A stretch of 64,000 nucleotides of DNA, taken from the NCBI RefSeq assembly GCF_023078495.1, contig NZ_CP095742.1, forward strand, positions 1,798,001 through 1,862,000, written 5' to 3'. Below are positions 1-8,798 of the stretch, in pieces (within the stretch, counting starts at the first letter, position 1; each line of letters starts with the position of its first letter). Position numbers and translations under genes: made by a program. The stretch is from Luteibacter aegosomatissinici. GTDB taxonomy: Bacteria > Pseudomonadota > Gammaproteobacteria > Xanthomonadales > Rhodanobacteraceae. The notes beneath the pieces were generated by a model that did not search any database, was not told the DNA's origin, and saw only the letters and a program-made list of their open reading frames with translations.

Positions 1-294
1 CTTGGCCGGTTCCTCACGCCTGATGCCTACAGGGAACTGCTCACAGAGCGCCTGTGCGAGGACTATCCGGCCGACCATGAGGTGATCGTTTATCGCGCGC
101 CCACGCTTCCGATCGATGGGCCTTACATCCAGCGCATGGCCCTTCGCGACTTTCCGCGCGCGGAGTTCACTGGCCACGAAACGCTTGTGTTGCCCCCGCT
201 CCATGCGTTGAAGCCCAACGCAAGGATGCGTGCAAGGCTGGATGAGCTTGATGCGCTCTACGGTGAAGGCACCGAGGCGGCCGTGCTGGCATAA
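1..294 (+). CDS. C-terminal part of a tetrapyrrole-methylase-family SAM methyltransferase, borosin N-methyltransferase-like (5' end outside window)
   Basis: Only the last 97 codons are present; the frame is open from base 1 and stops with TAA at 292-294. The fragment reads DYPADHEVIVYRAPTLPI, then PYIQRMALRDFPRAEF and TLVLPP. From memory this closely parallels the C-terminal part of SonM, the split-borosin alpha-N-methyltransferase of Shewanella (YPLDHEVVIYEAPNLPI ... LPLANLPQAHL ... TLLIPP). Enzymes of this family use SAM and have the tetrapyrrole (TP) methylase fold; the borosin branch methylates backbone amides of a peptide substrate. The SAM-binding and catalytic residues lie upstream of the window and cannot be checked. 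The small precursor-like gene 79 bases downstream supports a peptide-modifying role. Another TP-methylase activity remains possible. Confidence 0.72.
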   Translation, partial: LGRFLTPDAYRELLTERLCEDYPADHEVIVYRAPTLPIDGPYIQRMALRDFPRAEFTGHETLVLPPLHALKPNARMRARLDELDALYGEGTEAAVLA

Positions 295-373
295 GCCGCT
301 AAAGATTGAGGTCTGCTTGCCGTTACAGCACGGTGCGGTAGCGCTTCCAAGTCATGAAAACCAGGGGAACAAC

Positions 374-694
374 ATGCGCGACACGGTAGAACTACTGGAG
401 GCCATCGGCCGCGACGCGACATTGCGGCACGCATCGCGAGAGGACTTGGCGAAGGTGCTGCAGGCGGAAAACGCATCGGAAGGGCTGCGCGAACTTGCCT
501 CCGGCGGCGATAGCGCCACGCTGACGAAAGAGCTCGGTCTCGAGCACATGCACGTCGAGCATACGAGCCAGACGGGTGGCCACGAAGGCGACGGCCATGA
601 CGATCACCACCACCATCACCCCGATCGCGATCACGATCGGGAAGACAAGCCTTCCCAGCACCCTGAAGATGGCGACAGCACGCCGCCAGCCTGA
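374..694 (+). CDS. Small precursor-like protein with borosin-binding-domain-like N terminus and His/Asp-rich tail (106 aa)
   Basis: The start is ATG 374, preceded by AGGGGA at 363-368. Residues 1-55 are predicted helical and include LLEAIGRDATLRHAS, a pattern like the leader of the split-borosin precursor SonA (FFTQLGQDAQLMEAY, recalled from memory) and reminiscent of Nif11-type leaders. From about residue 58 the protein becomes low-complexity and very hydrophilic: HMHVEH, GGHEGDGHDDHHHHH, then PDRDHDRED and a Pro/Ser/Asp end. Its position directly after a borosin-type methyltransferase suggests it is the peptide substrate. Known borosin cores are hydrophobic or small-residue stretches, so this metal-binding-like tail is unusual. 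No membrane segment or signal peptide is visible. The coding call is firm; the RiPP role is inferred. Confidence 0.7.
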   Translation: MRDTVELLEAIGRDATLRHASREDLAKVLQAENASEGLRELASGGDSATLTKELGLEHMHVEHTSQTGGHEGDGHDDHHHHHPDRDHDREDKPSQHPEDGDSTPPA

Positions 695-705
695 CCTTGC
701 CTGAT

Positions 706-2532
706 ATGGCCCGCGGCCGCCTTGGGCGCCTACGCTCGGGGGCACTCCTGATCGGAGTCGCCCTCGGAGCGCTGACGCCTCTTGGCCACGCATCCGAGCC
801 CCGGCGCGACATCACTACAACGGAGCGGCTCGAATGGACCGACGGCATGCGCACGTCGGATCACCCGCACTTCATTGACTCGCTAGCTCAACTTCATCGT
901 AGCGACGCTGGCATGACGCCTGCCGAGCGGCGATACCTCCGGTTTCTCGACGGCTGGGAGGCGAACTACGAGGGGAAGTATCCCGAGGCGGAGGCGGCTT
1001 TCAGGAAGGTCATTGCTGATGCGAGCGATGATGCCGTGGGCATCCGGGCAACGTCCTTGTTGATGAACAACTTGAGCGAGCAAGGAAAGTACGCCGAAGG
1101 CTACGCGGTGGCCACGCGGGCGGCAGATACGTTGCCCGAGATAACGGACCCGTACCCGCGCTATGTCTTGCTTGCCAATCTCTCGCAAATGCTGACCTTC
1201 GCCGGCCAGCCAGAGCAGGGGTTGAAGTACGCCGAGCAGATGCTGGAGGCCACGCCTGCAGGTCAATCGGCTTGCCAGGCGATGGTCCAGAAGGTCACGG
1301 CGCTCGAAGGAGCGCGGCAATTAACGTCCCGTAGCCCAGATCTGCTCAAGACGATCGAAACCTGCACCACCGACAACCAGCCGATCTTTGCTAACACGGC
1401 ATCGCTCATCCTCGTCGATCGCCTGCTGGATGAGCACAAGCTTGCGGATGCATTGGCCGCGAATCAACGCATCGTGCCCGGAATTCGGGCCAGTCAATAT
1501 TTTCGCCACCTTATCGATGCCATTTCGCAACGTGCACGGATCTACGAGCAGATGGGTAACACGGCCGAAGCCCGTCGCGCAGCGCTGGATGCCGTCAGCA
1601 TGGCCCACGCGGGCGACGTGAATGAGGCCATGCGTTTCGCGTACCGCATTCTGTATTCCACCGAGAAGGCGCAAGGAAATACTGCCAGTGCACTGGCGTA
1701 TTACGAGAACTATGTTATCCAGGATCAGGGATATCTGCGCGACGCTAACGTCAGGAATGCCGCCTACGAGGCGGCGCGCGAACATTTCCGCGCGGAGAAG
1801 CTCGAGACCGAAGGCTTGAGCAAGGAAAACCACATCCTGAAGTTGCAGCAGGCGCTCGATGCCAAGGCTGTAGAGGCCAGCAGACTGTATGTCGTGGTCT
1901 TGTCGCTGGTCCTGCTCTCGATCGTGTTCTGGATGGTGCGTATCAAGCGCTCGCAGTTGCGCTTCAAGTGGCTCTCATCGTGCGACGGATTGACCGGCAT
2001 ATTCCACCACCAGCATTTCATGAGTGAGTCCGAGCGCATGCTTGGCGTGCTGGCCAGGCGAAGAGGTGCGGGTTGCCTGGTCTTTCTTGATCTGGATTAC
2101 TTCAAGCAGGTAAACGATACGCATGGGCACGCAATAGGCGATCTGGTCCTCAAGCATGCGGTAGCGATCTGCAAGGCCCAACTACGCAAAGACGATCTTT
2201 TTGGTCGCCTGGGCGGCGAGGAGTTCGGCATGCTTTTAGTGGATGCGCCACGCATGCAGGGAAGCGTGGTTGCGGAGCGAATTCGCGCCGCGATGGCCGC
2301 CGCGCCGCTGGTCATCGATACCGCGGTCATAACTGTTGAAGCTAGCGTGGGTGTGGCTTGCACAGATATCGCCGGTTATGACCTGTCGCGCCTGTGCCGC
2401 GCCGCCGACGCGGCACTGTATCGGGCTAAGCACATGGGGAGAAATCGCGTCGTCGTCGATACGGATGGCGGCGCCGCTACCGAACTGTCGCCCCCGGCTC
2501 GAACTGTCCCCAAGGCCCCCCGGACGGCGTGA
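706..2532 (+). CDS. TPR-sensor diguanylate cyclase (GGDEF protein)
   Basis: Predicted inner-membrane enzyme making c-di-GMP from two GTP. ATG 706 gives 608 aa starting MARGRLGRLRSGALLIGVAL, a signal-peptide-like segment; an in-frame TTG at 697 is possible. Residues about 35-375 are Ala-rich helical repeats typical of periplasmic TPR sensor regions. One membrane helix lies near 392-412 (LYVVVLSLVLLSIVFWMV). A short linker leads to the GGDEF domain at about 420-590. The active-site motif is GGEEF at 503-507. The inhibitory-site motif RKDD is at 494-497, five residues ahead as in feedback-regulated cyclases, so both catalysis and product inhibition look intact. It starts 11 bases after the preceding small gene and may share its transcript. 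Confidence 0.9.
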   Translation: MARGRLGRLRSGALLIGVALGALTPLGHASEPRRDITTTERLEWTDGMRTSDHPHFIDSLAQLHRSDAGMTPAERRYLRFLDGWEANYEGKYPEAEAAFRKVIADASDDAVGIRATSLLMNNLSEQGKYAEGYAVATRAADTLPEITDPYPRYVLLANLSQMLTFAGQPEQGLKYAEQMLEATPAGQSACQAMVQKVTALEGARQLTSRSPDLLKTIETCTTDNQPIFANTASLILVDRLLDEHKLADALAANQRIVPGIRASQYFRHLIDAISQRARIYEQMGNTAEARRAALDAVSMAHAGDVNEAMRFAYRILYSTEKAQGNTASALAYYENYVIQDQGYLRDANVRNAAYEAAREHFRAEKLETEGLSKENHILKLQQALDAKAVEASRLYVVVLSLVLLSIVFWMVRIKRSQLRFKWLSSCDGLTGIFHHQHFMSESERMLGVLARRRGAGCLVFLDLDYFKQVNDTHGHAIGDLVLKHAVAICKAQLRKDDLFGRLGGEEFGMLLVDAPRMQGSVVAERIRAAMAAAPLVIDTAVITVEASVGVACTDIAGYDLSRLCRAADAALYRAKHMGRNRVVVDTDGGAATELSPPARTVPKAPRTA

Positions 2533-2544
2533 CTTGATCCTCTC

Positions 2545-2576
2545 TTGACTCTAGAGCTAACTCAAGGCTCTAGACT
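2545..2576 (+). promoter_or_regulatory. MerR-type promoter/operator of the metal-resistance operon
   Basis: TTGACT (2545-2550) and TAGACT (2571-2576) are separated by 20 bp, the stretched spacer typical of MerR-activated promoters. A perfect dyad CTAGAGC (2551-2557) / GCTCTAG (2567-2573) sits between them. The -10 ends only six bases before the ATG at 2583, so the predicted transcript start coincides with the start codon. Confidence 0.85.
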
Positions 2577-2582
2577 TAAGCC

Positions 2583-2999
2583 ATGACTACCCAACCCTCA
2601 CTCACCATCGGCCGCATCGCGCAGAGCGCGGGGGTGGCCATCGATACGATCCGGTTCTACGAGCGCGAAGGGCTGTTGCCCGAGCCCCGGCGCCGGCCCT
2701 CGGGTTACCGCGAATACGACGCCTCGGCCGTTTCCCGCCTGCGCTTCATCCGCCGGGCGAAGGACCTGGGTTTCACCCTCGATGAGATTCGCGAACTGCT
2801 GGCGCTGTCGGCCGATCGCCATGGCGGGGTGGAGGGGGTGCGCGAGCGCGCCGCCGCCCGGCTCAAGGCCATCGATGACCGCATCGCCGAACTGCAGCGT
2901 GTACGCGATGGCCTGGCCGAGCTCGTGGATGCCTGCCCGGGGCATGGCTCCCCCGAGGATTGTCCGATCCTGAAAGCCCTGGCGGAGCCCACGCCATGA
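2583..2999 (+). CDS. MerR-family metal-responsive transcriptional regulator (CueR/ZntR class)
   Basis: 138 aa. The N-terminal winged-HTH reads [21 protein letters not shown], followed by a dimerisation helix and a C-terminal metal loop with C118 and C127 ([10 protein letters not shown]). The protein should bind the 20-bp-spacer promoter just upstream and activate it when metal is bound. No Cys is seen at the position equivalent to C79 of ZntR/MerR, which favours a monovalent copper-type sensor. The C-x8-C loop spacing is closer to ZntR/CadR, so the metal is assigned mainly from the coupled Cu ATPase. The start codon has no room for a Shine-Dalgarno sequence if the predicted promoter is right (leaderless mRNA). 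The stop overlaps the next start as ATGA. Confidence 0.9.
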   Translation: MTTQPSLTIGRIAQSAGVAIDTIRFYEREGLLPEPRRRPSGYREYDASAVSRLRFIRRAKDLGFTLDEIRELLALSADRHGGVEGVRERAAARLKAIDDRIAELQRVRDGLAELVDACPGHGSPEDCPILKALAEPTP

Positions 3000-5320
3000 G
3001 CCATACATGCTGCTCGCACGGCACCGCCCCACAGGCGGCGCCGGTGATTGACCCTGTCTGCGGTATGACGGTGGACCCGGCGAAGACGCCGCACCACCAC
3101 ACCCACGAAGGCCACGACTACCACTTCTGCGGCGCAGGCTGCCGCACGAAGTTCATGGCCGATCCGGGAAAGTACCTTGGCCCGAAGGAGCCCGAGGTGC
3201 CGATGCCAGCGGGCACGATCTACACCTGCCCGATGCACCCGGAGATTCGCCAGGAAGGGCCAGGCTCATGTCCGAAGTGCGGCATGGCGCTGGAACCGGC
3301 GATGCCATCGCTGGATGACGACGACGGCGAAGTGCAGGCGATGGCACACCGCTTCGGCTTGCTGCTGGCGCTCACCGTGCCGGTCTTCGTCGTGGCCATG
3401 GGGCCGCACCTGTTCGGCTGGATGTGGCCTTCGCCATGGGATGCCGTGGCCCGCTGGGGCGAGGCGTTGCTTGCTACGGTGGTCGTGTTGTGGGGCGGGG
3501 CGCCGTTCTTTGCCCGTGGCTGGCGGTCGCTGAAGCCATGGTCGCCCAACATGTACACGTTGATCGCCCTGGGCACGGGTGTTGCCTGGGCGTACAGCGT
3601 GGTGGCGTTGCTGCTTCCCGGCGCATTCCCCGTGTCGATGCGCGACATGCACGGTCATGTGGATGTCTATTTCGAGTCAGCGGCCGTCATCGTCACGCTG
3701 GTCACGTTGGGTGATTTCCTTGAACTGCGTGCCCGTCGCCGCACGGGCGCTGCGCTTCGCGGCCTGCTGGGCCTGGTACCCAAGACCGCGCGCCGCATCG
3801 CTGCGAACGGAACGGAAGATGACGTGCCGCTGGATCACCTGCATGTCGGTGACCATTTGCGCGTACGTCCCGGCGAGAAGATTCCGGCGGACGGCACCGT
3901 CGTGGAAGGCGAAAGCCACGTCGACGAAGCCATGCTTACCGGCGAAGCGAACCCCGTGGTGAAGCGGGCGCACGACAAACTCACCGGCGGAACGCAAAAC
4001 CAGCACGGGGCCTTGACGATGCGCGTGGATCACGTCGGCGCGGATACCGTGCTCTCGCGAATCGTCATGATGGTGGCCGAGGCGCAGCGTTCACGCGCGC
4101 CTTCGCAGCGCATTGCCGACAAGGTGGCCGCGTGGTTTGTGCCCGCCGTGGTGCTGGTGGCGGTCCTGGCCTTCGCTGCCTGGTGGCTGTTGGGCCCGCA
4201 GCCGGTCCTTGCGCACGCGCTGGTCGCGGCGGTTTCCGTGCTCATCATCGCGTGCCCTTGTGCGCTGGGCTTGGCGACGCCCATGTCCATCATGGTAGCC
4301 AGCGGTCGCGGCGCCCAGGCGGGTGTGCTGTTTCGTGATGCGGCGGCGATCGAAACGCTGCGCGATATCGATACCCTGGTCTTCGACAAGACCGGCACGC
4401 TGACGGAAGGCAAGCCAGCGCTGGCCGATGTACGCACGTTCAATCGTGATCGTGCCGAAGTGCTCGCCTACGCCGCGGCGGTGGAACGGCCCAGCGAACA
4501 TCCCCTTGCCGCCGCGATCGTCGCGGCAGCGGAAGGCGAGGGCATCGCTATTCCGAAGGTCTCCGGTTTCCGTGTCATGGTCGGGCGTGGCGTGGCGGGT
4601 CGCGTGGATGGCCACGATGTAGCTGTCGGCAATGGGCGGTTGATGGACGATGAGCGCGTGGACGCCGCGGCAGGGCGGGACATCGCGGAGAAGTGGCGGG
4701 CAAAGGGCGCCACGGCGATGTACGTGGCGATCGATGGCCGGCTCGCTGCCGTGTTGTCACTCGCCGACAAGGTCAAGGCCTCAACCAGACCCGCGCTGGA
4801 AGCATTGCACGAAGCGGGTATCCACCTGGTCATGCTGACGGGCGACAACGCCGTGACCGCGAAGGCGGTGGCGTCCATGTTGCCGATCAATGATGTGCAC
4901 GCGGGCGCCTCGCCACAGGACAAGGCGAACCTCGTGGCGCAGCTGAAGGCAGAAGGGCGCAAGGTCGCCATGGCGGGCGATGGGGTGAATGATGCGCCCG
5001 CTCTTGCGAAAGCCGACATCGGCATCGGCATGGGTAACGGCAGCGACATCGCCATCGAAAGTGCATCGGTGACGCTGCTGAAAGGCGATCTTGCCGGTAT
5101 TGCACGAGCACGCGCGTTGTCGGCGGCAACGGTGAAGAACATTCGCCAGAACCTGTTCTTCGCGTTCATCTACAACGCCGTGGGCGTGCCGCTGGCGGCA
5201 GGGGCGTTGTATCCGTTGCTGGGCATCACGCTATCGCCGATGGTGGCCGCGCTGGCGATGAGCCTGAGCTCGGTATCGGTGGTAGGAAACGCCTTGCGCC
5301 TGCGCACCGAACGTATCTGA
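2996..5320 (+). CDS. copA: Copper-exporting P1B-type ATPase with YHS and heavy-metal-binding domains
   Basis: 774 aa from ATG 2996, overlapping the regulator stop by four bases; an in-frame ATG at 2960 would lie inside the regulator gene. N-terminal Cys-rich parts: a His/Cys start (SHTCCSH), a YHS/TRASH-like module (DPVCGMTVD ... HFCGAGC) and a zinc-ribbon-like module (YTCPMHPEI ... [10 protein letters not shown]). The core has the actuator TGEA at about 315, CPC at 420-422, the phosphorylated Asp 464 in DKTGTLT, SEHPLA, and GDGVND. The last helices carry FIYNAVGVP and [10 protein letters not shown], consistent with the Cu(I) sites of P1B-1 pumps. TGEA replaces the usual TGES. Role: ATP-driven export of Cu(I) from the cytoplasm. 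Confidence 0.93.
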   Translation: MSHTCCSHGTAPQAAPVIDPVCGMTVDPAKTPHHHTHEGHDYHFCGAGCRTKFMADPGKYLGPKEPEVPMPAGTIYTCPMHPEIRQEGPGSCPKCGMALEPAMPSLDDDDGEVQAMAHRFGLLLALTVPVFVVAMGPHLFGWMWPSPWDAVARWGEALLATVVVLWGGAPFFARGWRSLKPWSPNMYTLIALGTGVAWAYSVVALLLPGAFPVSMRDMHGHVDVYFESAAVIVTLVTLGDFLELRARRRTGAALRGLLGLVPKTARRIAANGTEDDVPLDHLHVGDHLRVRPGEKIPADGTVVEGESHVDEAMLTGEANPVVKRAHDKLTGGTQNQHGALTMRVDHVGADTVLSRIVMMVAEAQRSRAPSQRIADKVAAWFVPAVVLVAVLAFAAWWLLGPQPVLAHALVAAVSVLIIACPCALGLATPMSIMVASGRGAQAGVLFRDAAAIETLRDIDTLVFDKTGTLTEGKPALADVRTFNRDRAEVLAYAAAVERPSEHPLAAAIVAAAEGEGIAIPKVSGFRVMVGRGVAGRVDGHDVAVGNGRLMDDERVDAAAGRDIAEKWRAKGATAMYVAIDGRLAAVLSLADKVKASTRPALEALHEAGIHLVMLTGDNAVTAKAVASMLPINDVHAGASPQDKANLVAQLKAEGRKVAMAGDGVNDAPALAKADIGIGMGNGSDIAIESASVTLLKGDLAGIARARALSAATVKNIRQNLFFAFIYNAVGVPLAAGALYPLLGITLSPMVAALAMSLSSVSVVGNALRLRTERI

Positions 5321-5330
5321 TCCAATCGAT

Positions 5331-5392
5331 GTAGGAGCGCGCTTGTGATGGGATGTGTCGCAAGCACCCATCGCGCACAAGCGCGCTCCTAC
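5331..5392. repeat. REP-like palindrome, GTAGGAGCGCGC family
   Basis: Arms GTAGGAGCGCGCTTGTG (5331-5347) and CACAAGCGCGCTCCTAC (5376-5392) are perfect inverted copies around a 28-base loop. It lies between two convergent genes, where it may act as a bidirectional terminator or mRNA 3' stabiliser. Confidence 0.85.
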
Positions 5393-5402
5393 ACATGGCA
5401 GG

Positions 5403-7808
5403 CTATTTCTTGGTGTCGAACGACGGCGGGGCGTCCTTCGCCTTTGCCGCCCATGCCTTGTTCGGCTTGTCGCTCAGGTCGAATTCCAGCGTGCCGCCCT
5501 TCAAGGCGAACGACTCAGGCAACCATGAACGCTCGCTCGGCTTGCCGTCGACCTTCAGCGCGTTGACGTACGGCTTGCCCGCACCTGCCTTCGGCGCAAG
5601 GATCGTCACGTCGCCACCCTCACGGTGGATGGTGGCCTTGGTGAAGATCGGACTGCCCACGATGAACTCCGCGCGGCCCGGGATGTTCGGGTAAATGCCG
5701 AGCGCGGCGAACACGTACCACGAGGACATCTCGCCCAGGTCATCATTGCCGGGGATGCCGTTGGGCGCGTTCACCCAGATCGTATCGAGCACCCGGCGAA
5801 CCAGTTCCTGAGTCTTCCACGGCTGGCCCGCGTAGTTGTACAGCCACGGGCCGCCGATGGACGGTTCGTTATCCAGCTCCGCGTGCAGCGGGCCGGATTT
5901 GGTGACAGCAAACGCCCCATCGGGCTGGTAGAAATAGTTGTCCAGCCGCTTCGTTGCCTTATCCATGCCGCCCATGGCGTTGAACAGGCCGTGCACGTTG
6001 AACGGCACCATCCACACATACTGCGCGGCGCTGCCTTCGACAAAGCCATCGCCCGTGGACGGGACGAAGTCGTGGGCTTCCTTGTCGTCGTCGTCTTTTA
6101 CCTTGGCCCAGCTGCCATCGGCATTGCGGTTGCGGATGTAACCGCCTTCCGGGGTCGCCTTAGGATCGAACAGGTTGCGCCAGTACTGTGCGCGGTCGAG
6201 GAAGCGCTCCGACGTGGCCTTGTCGCCCAGGCGATCGGAAAGGGCGCTGAGCGCGAACTCCGCGGCAACCAGTTCCAGCGTATCGGCGGCCGGGCCCCAC
6301 GACGGCGCGCCCACGGGGATGTAGTGCAGCTTCAGCCACTGGTCCAGGCCGGGGCGCTGGCCGACGCATTCCACCGGGCAGCCGTCCATGGAGGTATCGA
6401 GTGCCGTGGGGTGATCTGCTGCGTGCACGAGCGAGGCGAAGGCGCCCTTCACATCGAAATCCGTGCCACCGAACGCGTAGATGCCCGCGATGGACGGGGC
6501 AGCCGGGTCACCGTTCATGACATGCGTGGCGCCGTTGTTGTGCGTCCAGCGATCCCACACGCCGTTGTTCTGCTGTGCCTGGTTGTACAGGCTCTGCGCA
6601 ATATCGCTGCCGGTCTTCGGATCGAGCCAGGTCACCATGGGCAGCTGCGAACGGTACACATCCCAGCCGGAGAAGTTCGCGTACTGCGCCTTCTGCGTGC
6701 CGGATACCTTATGCACCTTCTGGTCGAAGCCCATGTATTCGCCGTTCGTATCGCTGAATACGTTGGGCGTCATGGACGCGTGATACAGCGCGGTATAGAA
6801 CACAGTGCGCTGGTCGGGCGTGCCGCCTTCCACGTCGATCCGGGAAAGCTGTTTGTTCCAGGCCACCACCGCCTTGTCGCGCACGGTTTCGAATGGCGTG
6901 CCCTTGGGCACTTCGGCATCCAGGTTGGCCTGCGCGTTCGCGGCGCTGACGTACGAGATGCCGACACGGACGTTCACTTCCTTCGTGCCCGGCGCAAAGC
7001 CGACCCATGCGCCGGAGCCAAGGCCTTCCTTCGGGAAGCCCTTGTCGCCATAGCCAGAGCCACCCTCGCTCTTCGTGCCACCCTTGGTCACCGTGGTGTC
7101 CTTCCACGTGCCGGTGCTTGCAAACGGCTGGTCGAATTCGATCACGTAATGGACTGTGTAGTAACTGTGGCGGTCGGCCTTATCGATGTAGCCGCAGAAA
7201 TTGCCACTGGTCACCGAACCGCTGATGCGGTGGTTTGCCTTGTCGACCGACACGGTGGCGTTCTCGGAGCCCACTTCGGAATCCGACGCACGCACGAGCA
7301 CGTTCGCAGGTTTGCCCGCGGGGAAAGCAAAGCGCCCCGCGCCGCTGTGCAAGGCCGCGGTCAGGTCGGCGGTCACGCCGTTATCGAGCTTGACCTGGTA
7401 GTGGCCGGCCCTTGCGGTTTCGTTGGCGTGCGTGAACTTTGATGCATAAGCGTGACGGAAATCCGAACTCGGTGAGGTGGTGACCTCTTCGGTGATCGGC
7501 ATGACCGGCACATCGCCCGAACCGCCCGCGCAACCCCAGCCTTCGACGTTGGTGAAGGCGAAGCCGCGGATGGCGTCCGCCCGGTACTCGTAGCCGCCGG
7601 GCGCCGCGATCGGCGCCTTCTTGCCGGGCAACGGGGACGCCTCGGGCGTGAACTGGAACATGCCAAACGGCACCACGGCGCCGGGAAACACGTTGCCGCC
7701 ATTGGTGGTGCCAATCAGCGGATTGACGAGATCCGCCGGTGCGGAGGTGGCGCCGGCCAGGGCGGGGATGAGGGCGGCGGCAAGAGCGATCGGCTGGAAC
7801 GCGCGCAA
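5403..7808 (-). CDS. GH92-family glycoside hydrolase (alpha-mannosidase), exported
   Basis: About 801 aa. I chose the TTG at 7808: GGAGGT lies 7 bases upstream and the protein then opens with a clean signal peptide (MRAFQPIALAAALIPALAGATSA). The upstream ATG at 7877 would add 23 charged residues. GH92 signatures are present: VNPLIGTTNGGNVFPGAVVP near the mature N terminus, GWGCAGGSGDVP, FVEGSAAQYVW near 589 (general-acid Glu region) and GNDDLGEMSSWYVF near 686-696 (base Asp region). The family comprises Ca2+-dependent exo-alpha-mannosidases acting mostly on N-glycan-type linkages in the periplasm or outside the cell. It stands alone, so the substrate cannot be refined from neighbours. Confidence 0.92.
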   Translation of the reverse strand: MRAFQPIALAAALIPALAGATSAPADLVNPLIGTTNGGNVFPGAVVPFGMFQFTPEASPLPGKKAPIAAPGGYEYRADAIRGFAFTNVEGWGCAGGSGDVPVMPITEEVTTSPSSDFRHAYASKFTHANETARAGHYQVKLDNGVTADLTAALHSGAGRFAFPAGKPANVLVRASDSEVGSENATVSVDKANHRISGSVTSGNFCGYIDKADRHSYYTVHYVIEFDQPFASTGTWKDTTVTKGGTKSEGGSGYGDKGFPKEGLGSGAWVGFAPGTKEVNVRVGISYVSAANAQANLDAEVPKGTPFETVRDKAVVAWNKQLSRIDVEGGTPDQRTVFYTALYHASMTPNVFSDTNGEYMGFDQKVHKVSGTQKAQYANFSGWDVYRSQLPMVTWLDPKTGSDIAQSLYNQAQQNNGVWDRWTHNNGATHVMNGDPAAPSIAGIYAFGGTDFDVKGAFASLVHAADHPTALDTSMDGCPVECVGQRPGLDQWLKLHYIPVGAPSWGPAADTLELVAAEFALSALSDRLGDKATSERFLDRAQYWRNLFDPKATPEGGYIRNRNADGSWAKVKDDDDKEAHDFVPSTGDGFVEGSAAQYVWMVPFNVHGLFNAMGGMDKATKRLDNYFYQPDGAFAVTKSGPLHAELDNEPSIGGPWLYNYAGQPWKTQELVRRVLDTIWVNAPNGIPGNDDLGEMSSWYVFAALGIYPNIPGRAEFIVGSPIFTKATIHREGGDVTILAPKAGAGKPYVNALKVDGKPSERSWLPESFALKGGTLEFDLSDKPNKAWAAKAKDAPPSFDTKK

Positions 7809-7919
7809 GGGGAGACCTCCACGAAAACGGGATTTATCTCGATTGAAATGCGAATCGGGCGTGGTGTCCCGTGCCAAGGGTCATGCGTGCAGTGCAGCAT
7901 CGCCGTCGTTGTAGGAGGG

Positions 7920-8798
7920 CTACAGCAGAATGCCGTCTTCCGGCTGCACCGGCTTCAGCTCGTGCGGCTCACCCAGCATGTCCCGCAGATCGATCTCGAT
8001 AGCCCGGGTCAGCGTGCTCATCGGCACGTCGTCGTCCAGGTTCTCGAACGGGTTCTGCATGTCGTTACCGATCTGCAGGAGCGCCAGGAAGAGGAACCCT
8101 GCAACCGTCGAGCCGAGCGGCGTCCACAGGCCCAGCGTTTCGACGAGGCTCACAGGCAACAGCAGGCAGAAACCATGCGTGAAGATGGCGGGGTACGTGG
8201 CGTATTGCTGCGGCAGCGGTGTGTTCTTGATTCGCTCCATGCCGCCCTGGGCATTGGAGATATCCGCCAGGGTGCGCGAGAGCGCTGGCCAAAGCACCGG
8301 ATCGGGCCTGGCGGCGGCCATCAGCTCGGCTGTCCTGCTGTGGATCGCGTTGGGGACGTTGGCGACCTTTTTCAGGCGCTCGATTTCGTCAGCAGGGAGG
8401 CGGGCGGCCAGGTCATCCCATGGCACCTGCCTGCGCAGGTGCAGGCGCATGGCGTGCACGTAGGCAATTTGCCGGTGGACCACCGGGATGGCCTGCGCGC
8501 GTTCGGGCAGTAGCGTCAGCGCCTCGCGGGCCAGCGTACGCGACGCATTCACCATGGCTCCCCAAAGGGTGCGCGCTTCCCACCACCGCGCGTAGGCGGT
8601 GGTGTTACGGAAGCTCAGGTACACGGCGATGGCCGAGCCAAGCAGGGTGATGGGCAGCGCCGGAAACTCCGCTGTCCAGCGCGGGTGGGCCATGTACCAG
8701 AACGCGGTGACCGCCACATCCCACGCGAAAAGCAGGGCCAGCGGCCTGCCGACGTACCGCAGAATGTGGCCGACGTGCGCGCGCCCGGGGAGGATCAC
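7920..8798 (-). CDS. Bestrophin-family (UPF0187) anion channel protein
   Basis: 292 aa. The GTG start at 8798 overlaps the TGA of the carbonic anhydrase (GTGA), implying translational coupling. Membrane segments include LALLFAWDVAVTAFWYM and LPITLLGSAIAVYLSFRNTTAYARWWEAR, the conserved bestrophin N-terminal region, and another pair around FCLLLPVSLVETLGLWTPLGSTVAGFLFLAL. The DMQNPFENLDDDVPM segment near the C terminus is also typical of the family. Characterised relatives are pentameric chloride/anion or cation channels; some algal bestrophins move bicarbonate. Coupling to a carbonic anhydrase suggests HCO3- or Cl- as the ion here, which is inference. Confidence 0.9.
   Translation of the reverse strand: MILPGRAHVGHILRYVGRPLALLFAWDVAVTAFWYMAHPRWTAEFPALPITLLGSAIAVYLSFRNTTAYARWWEARTLWGAMVNASRTLAREALTLLPERAQAIPVVHRQIAYVHAMRLHLRRQVPWDDLAARLPADEIERLKKVANVPNAIHSRTAELMAAARPDPVLWPALSRTLADISNAQGGMERIKNTPLPQQYATYPAIFTHGFCLLLPVSLVETLGLWTPLGSTVAGFLFLALLQIGNDMQNPFENLDDDVPMSTLTRAIEIDLRDMLGEPHELKPVQPEDGILL

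Noticed and set aside
5625-7442. 605-codon open frame opposite the GH92 gene
   Set aside because: Compositional shadow of the glycosidase; no motif, and the GH92 signatures on the other strand are unambiguous.
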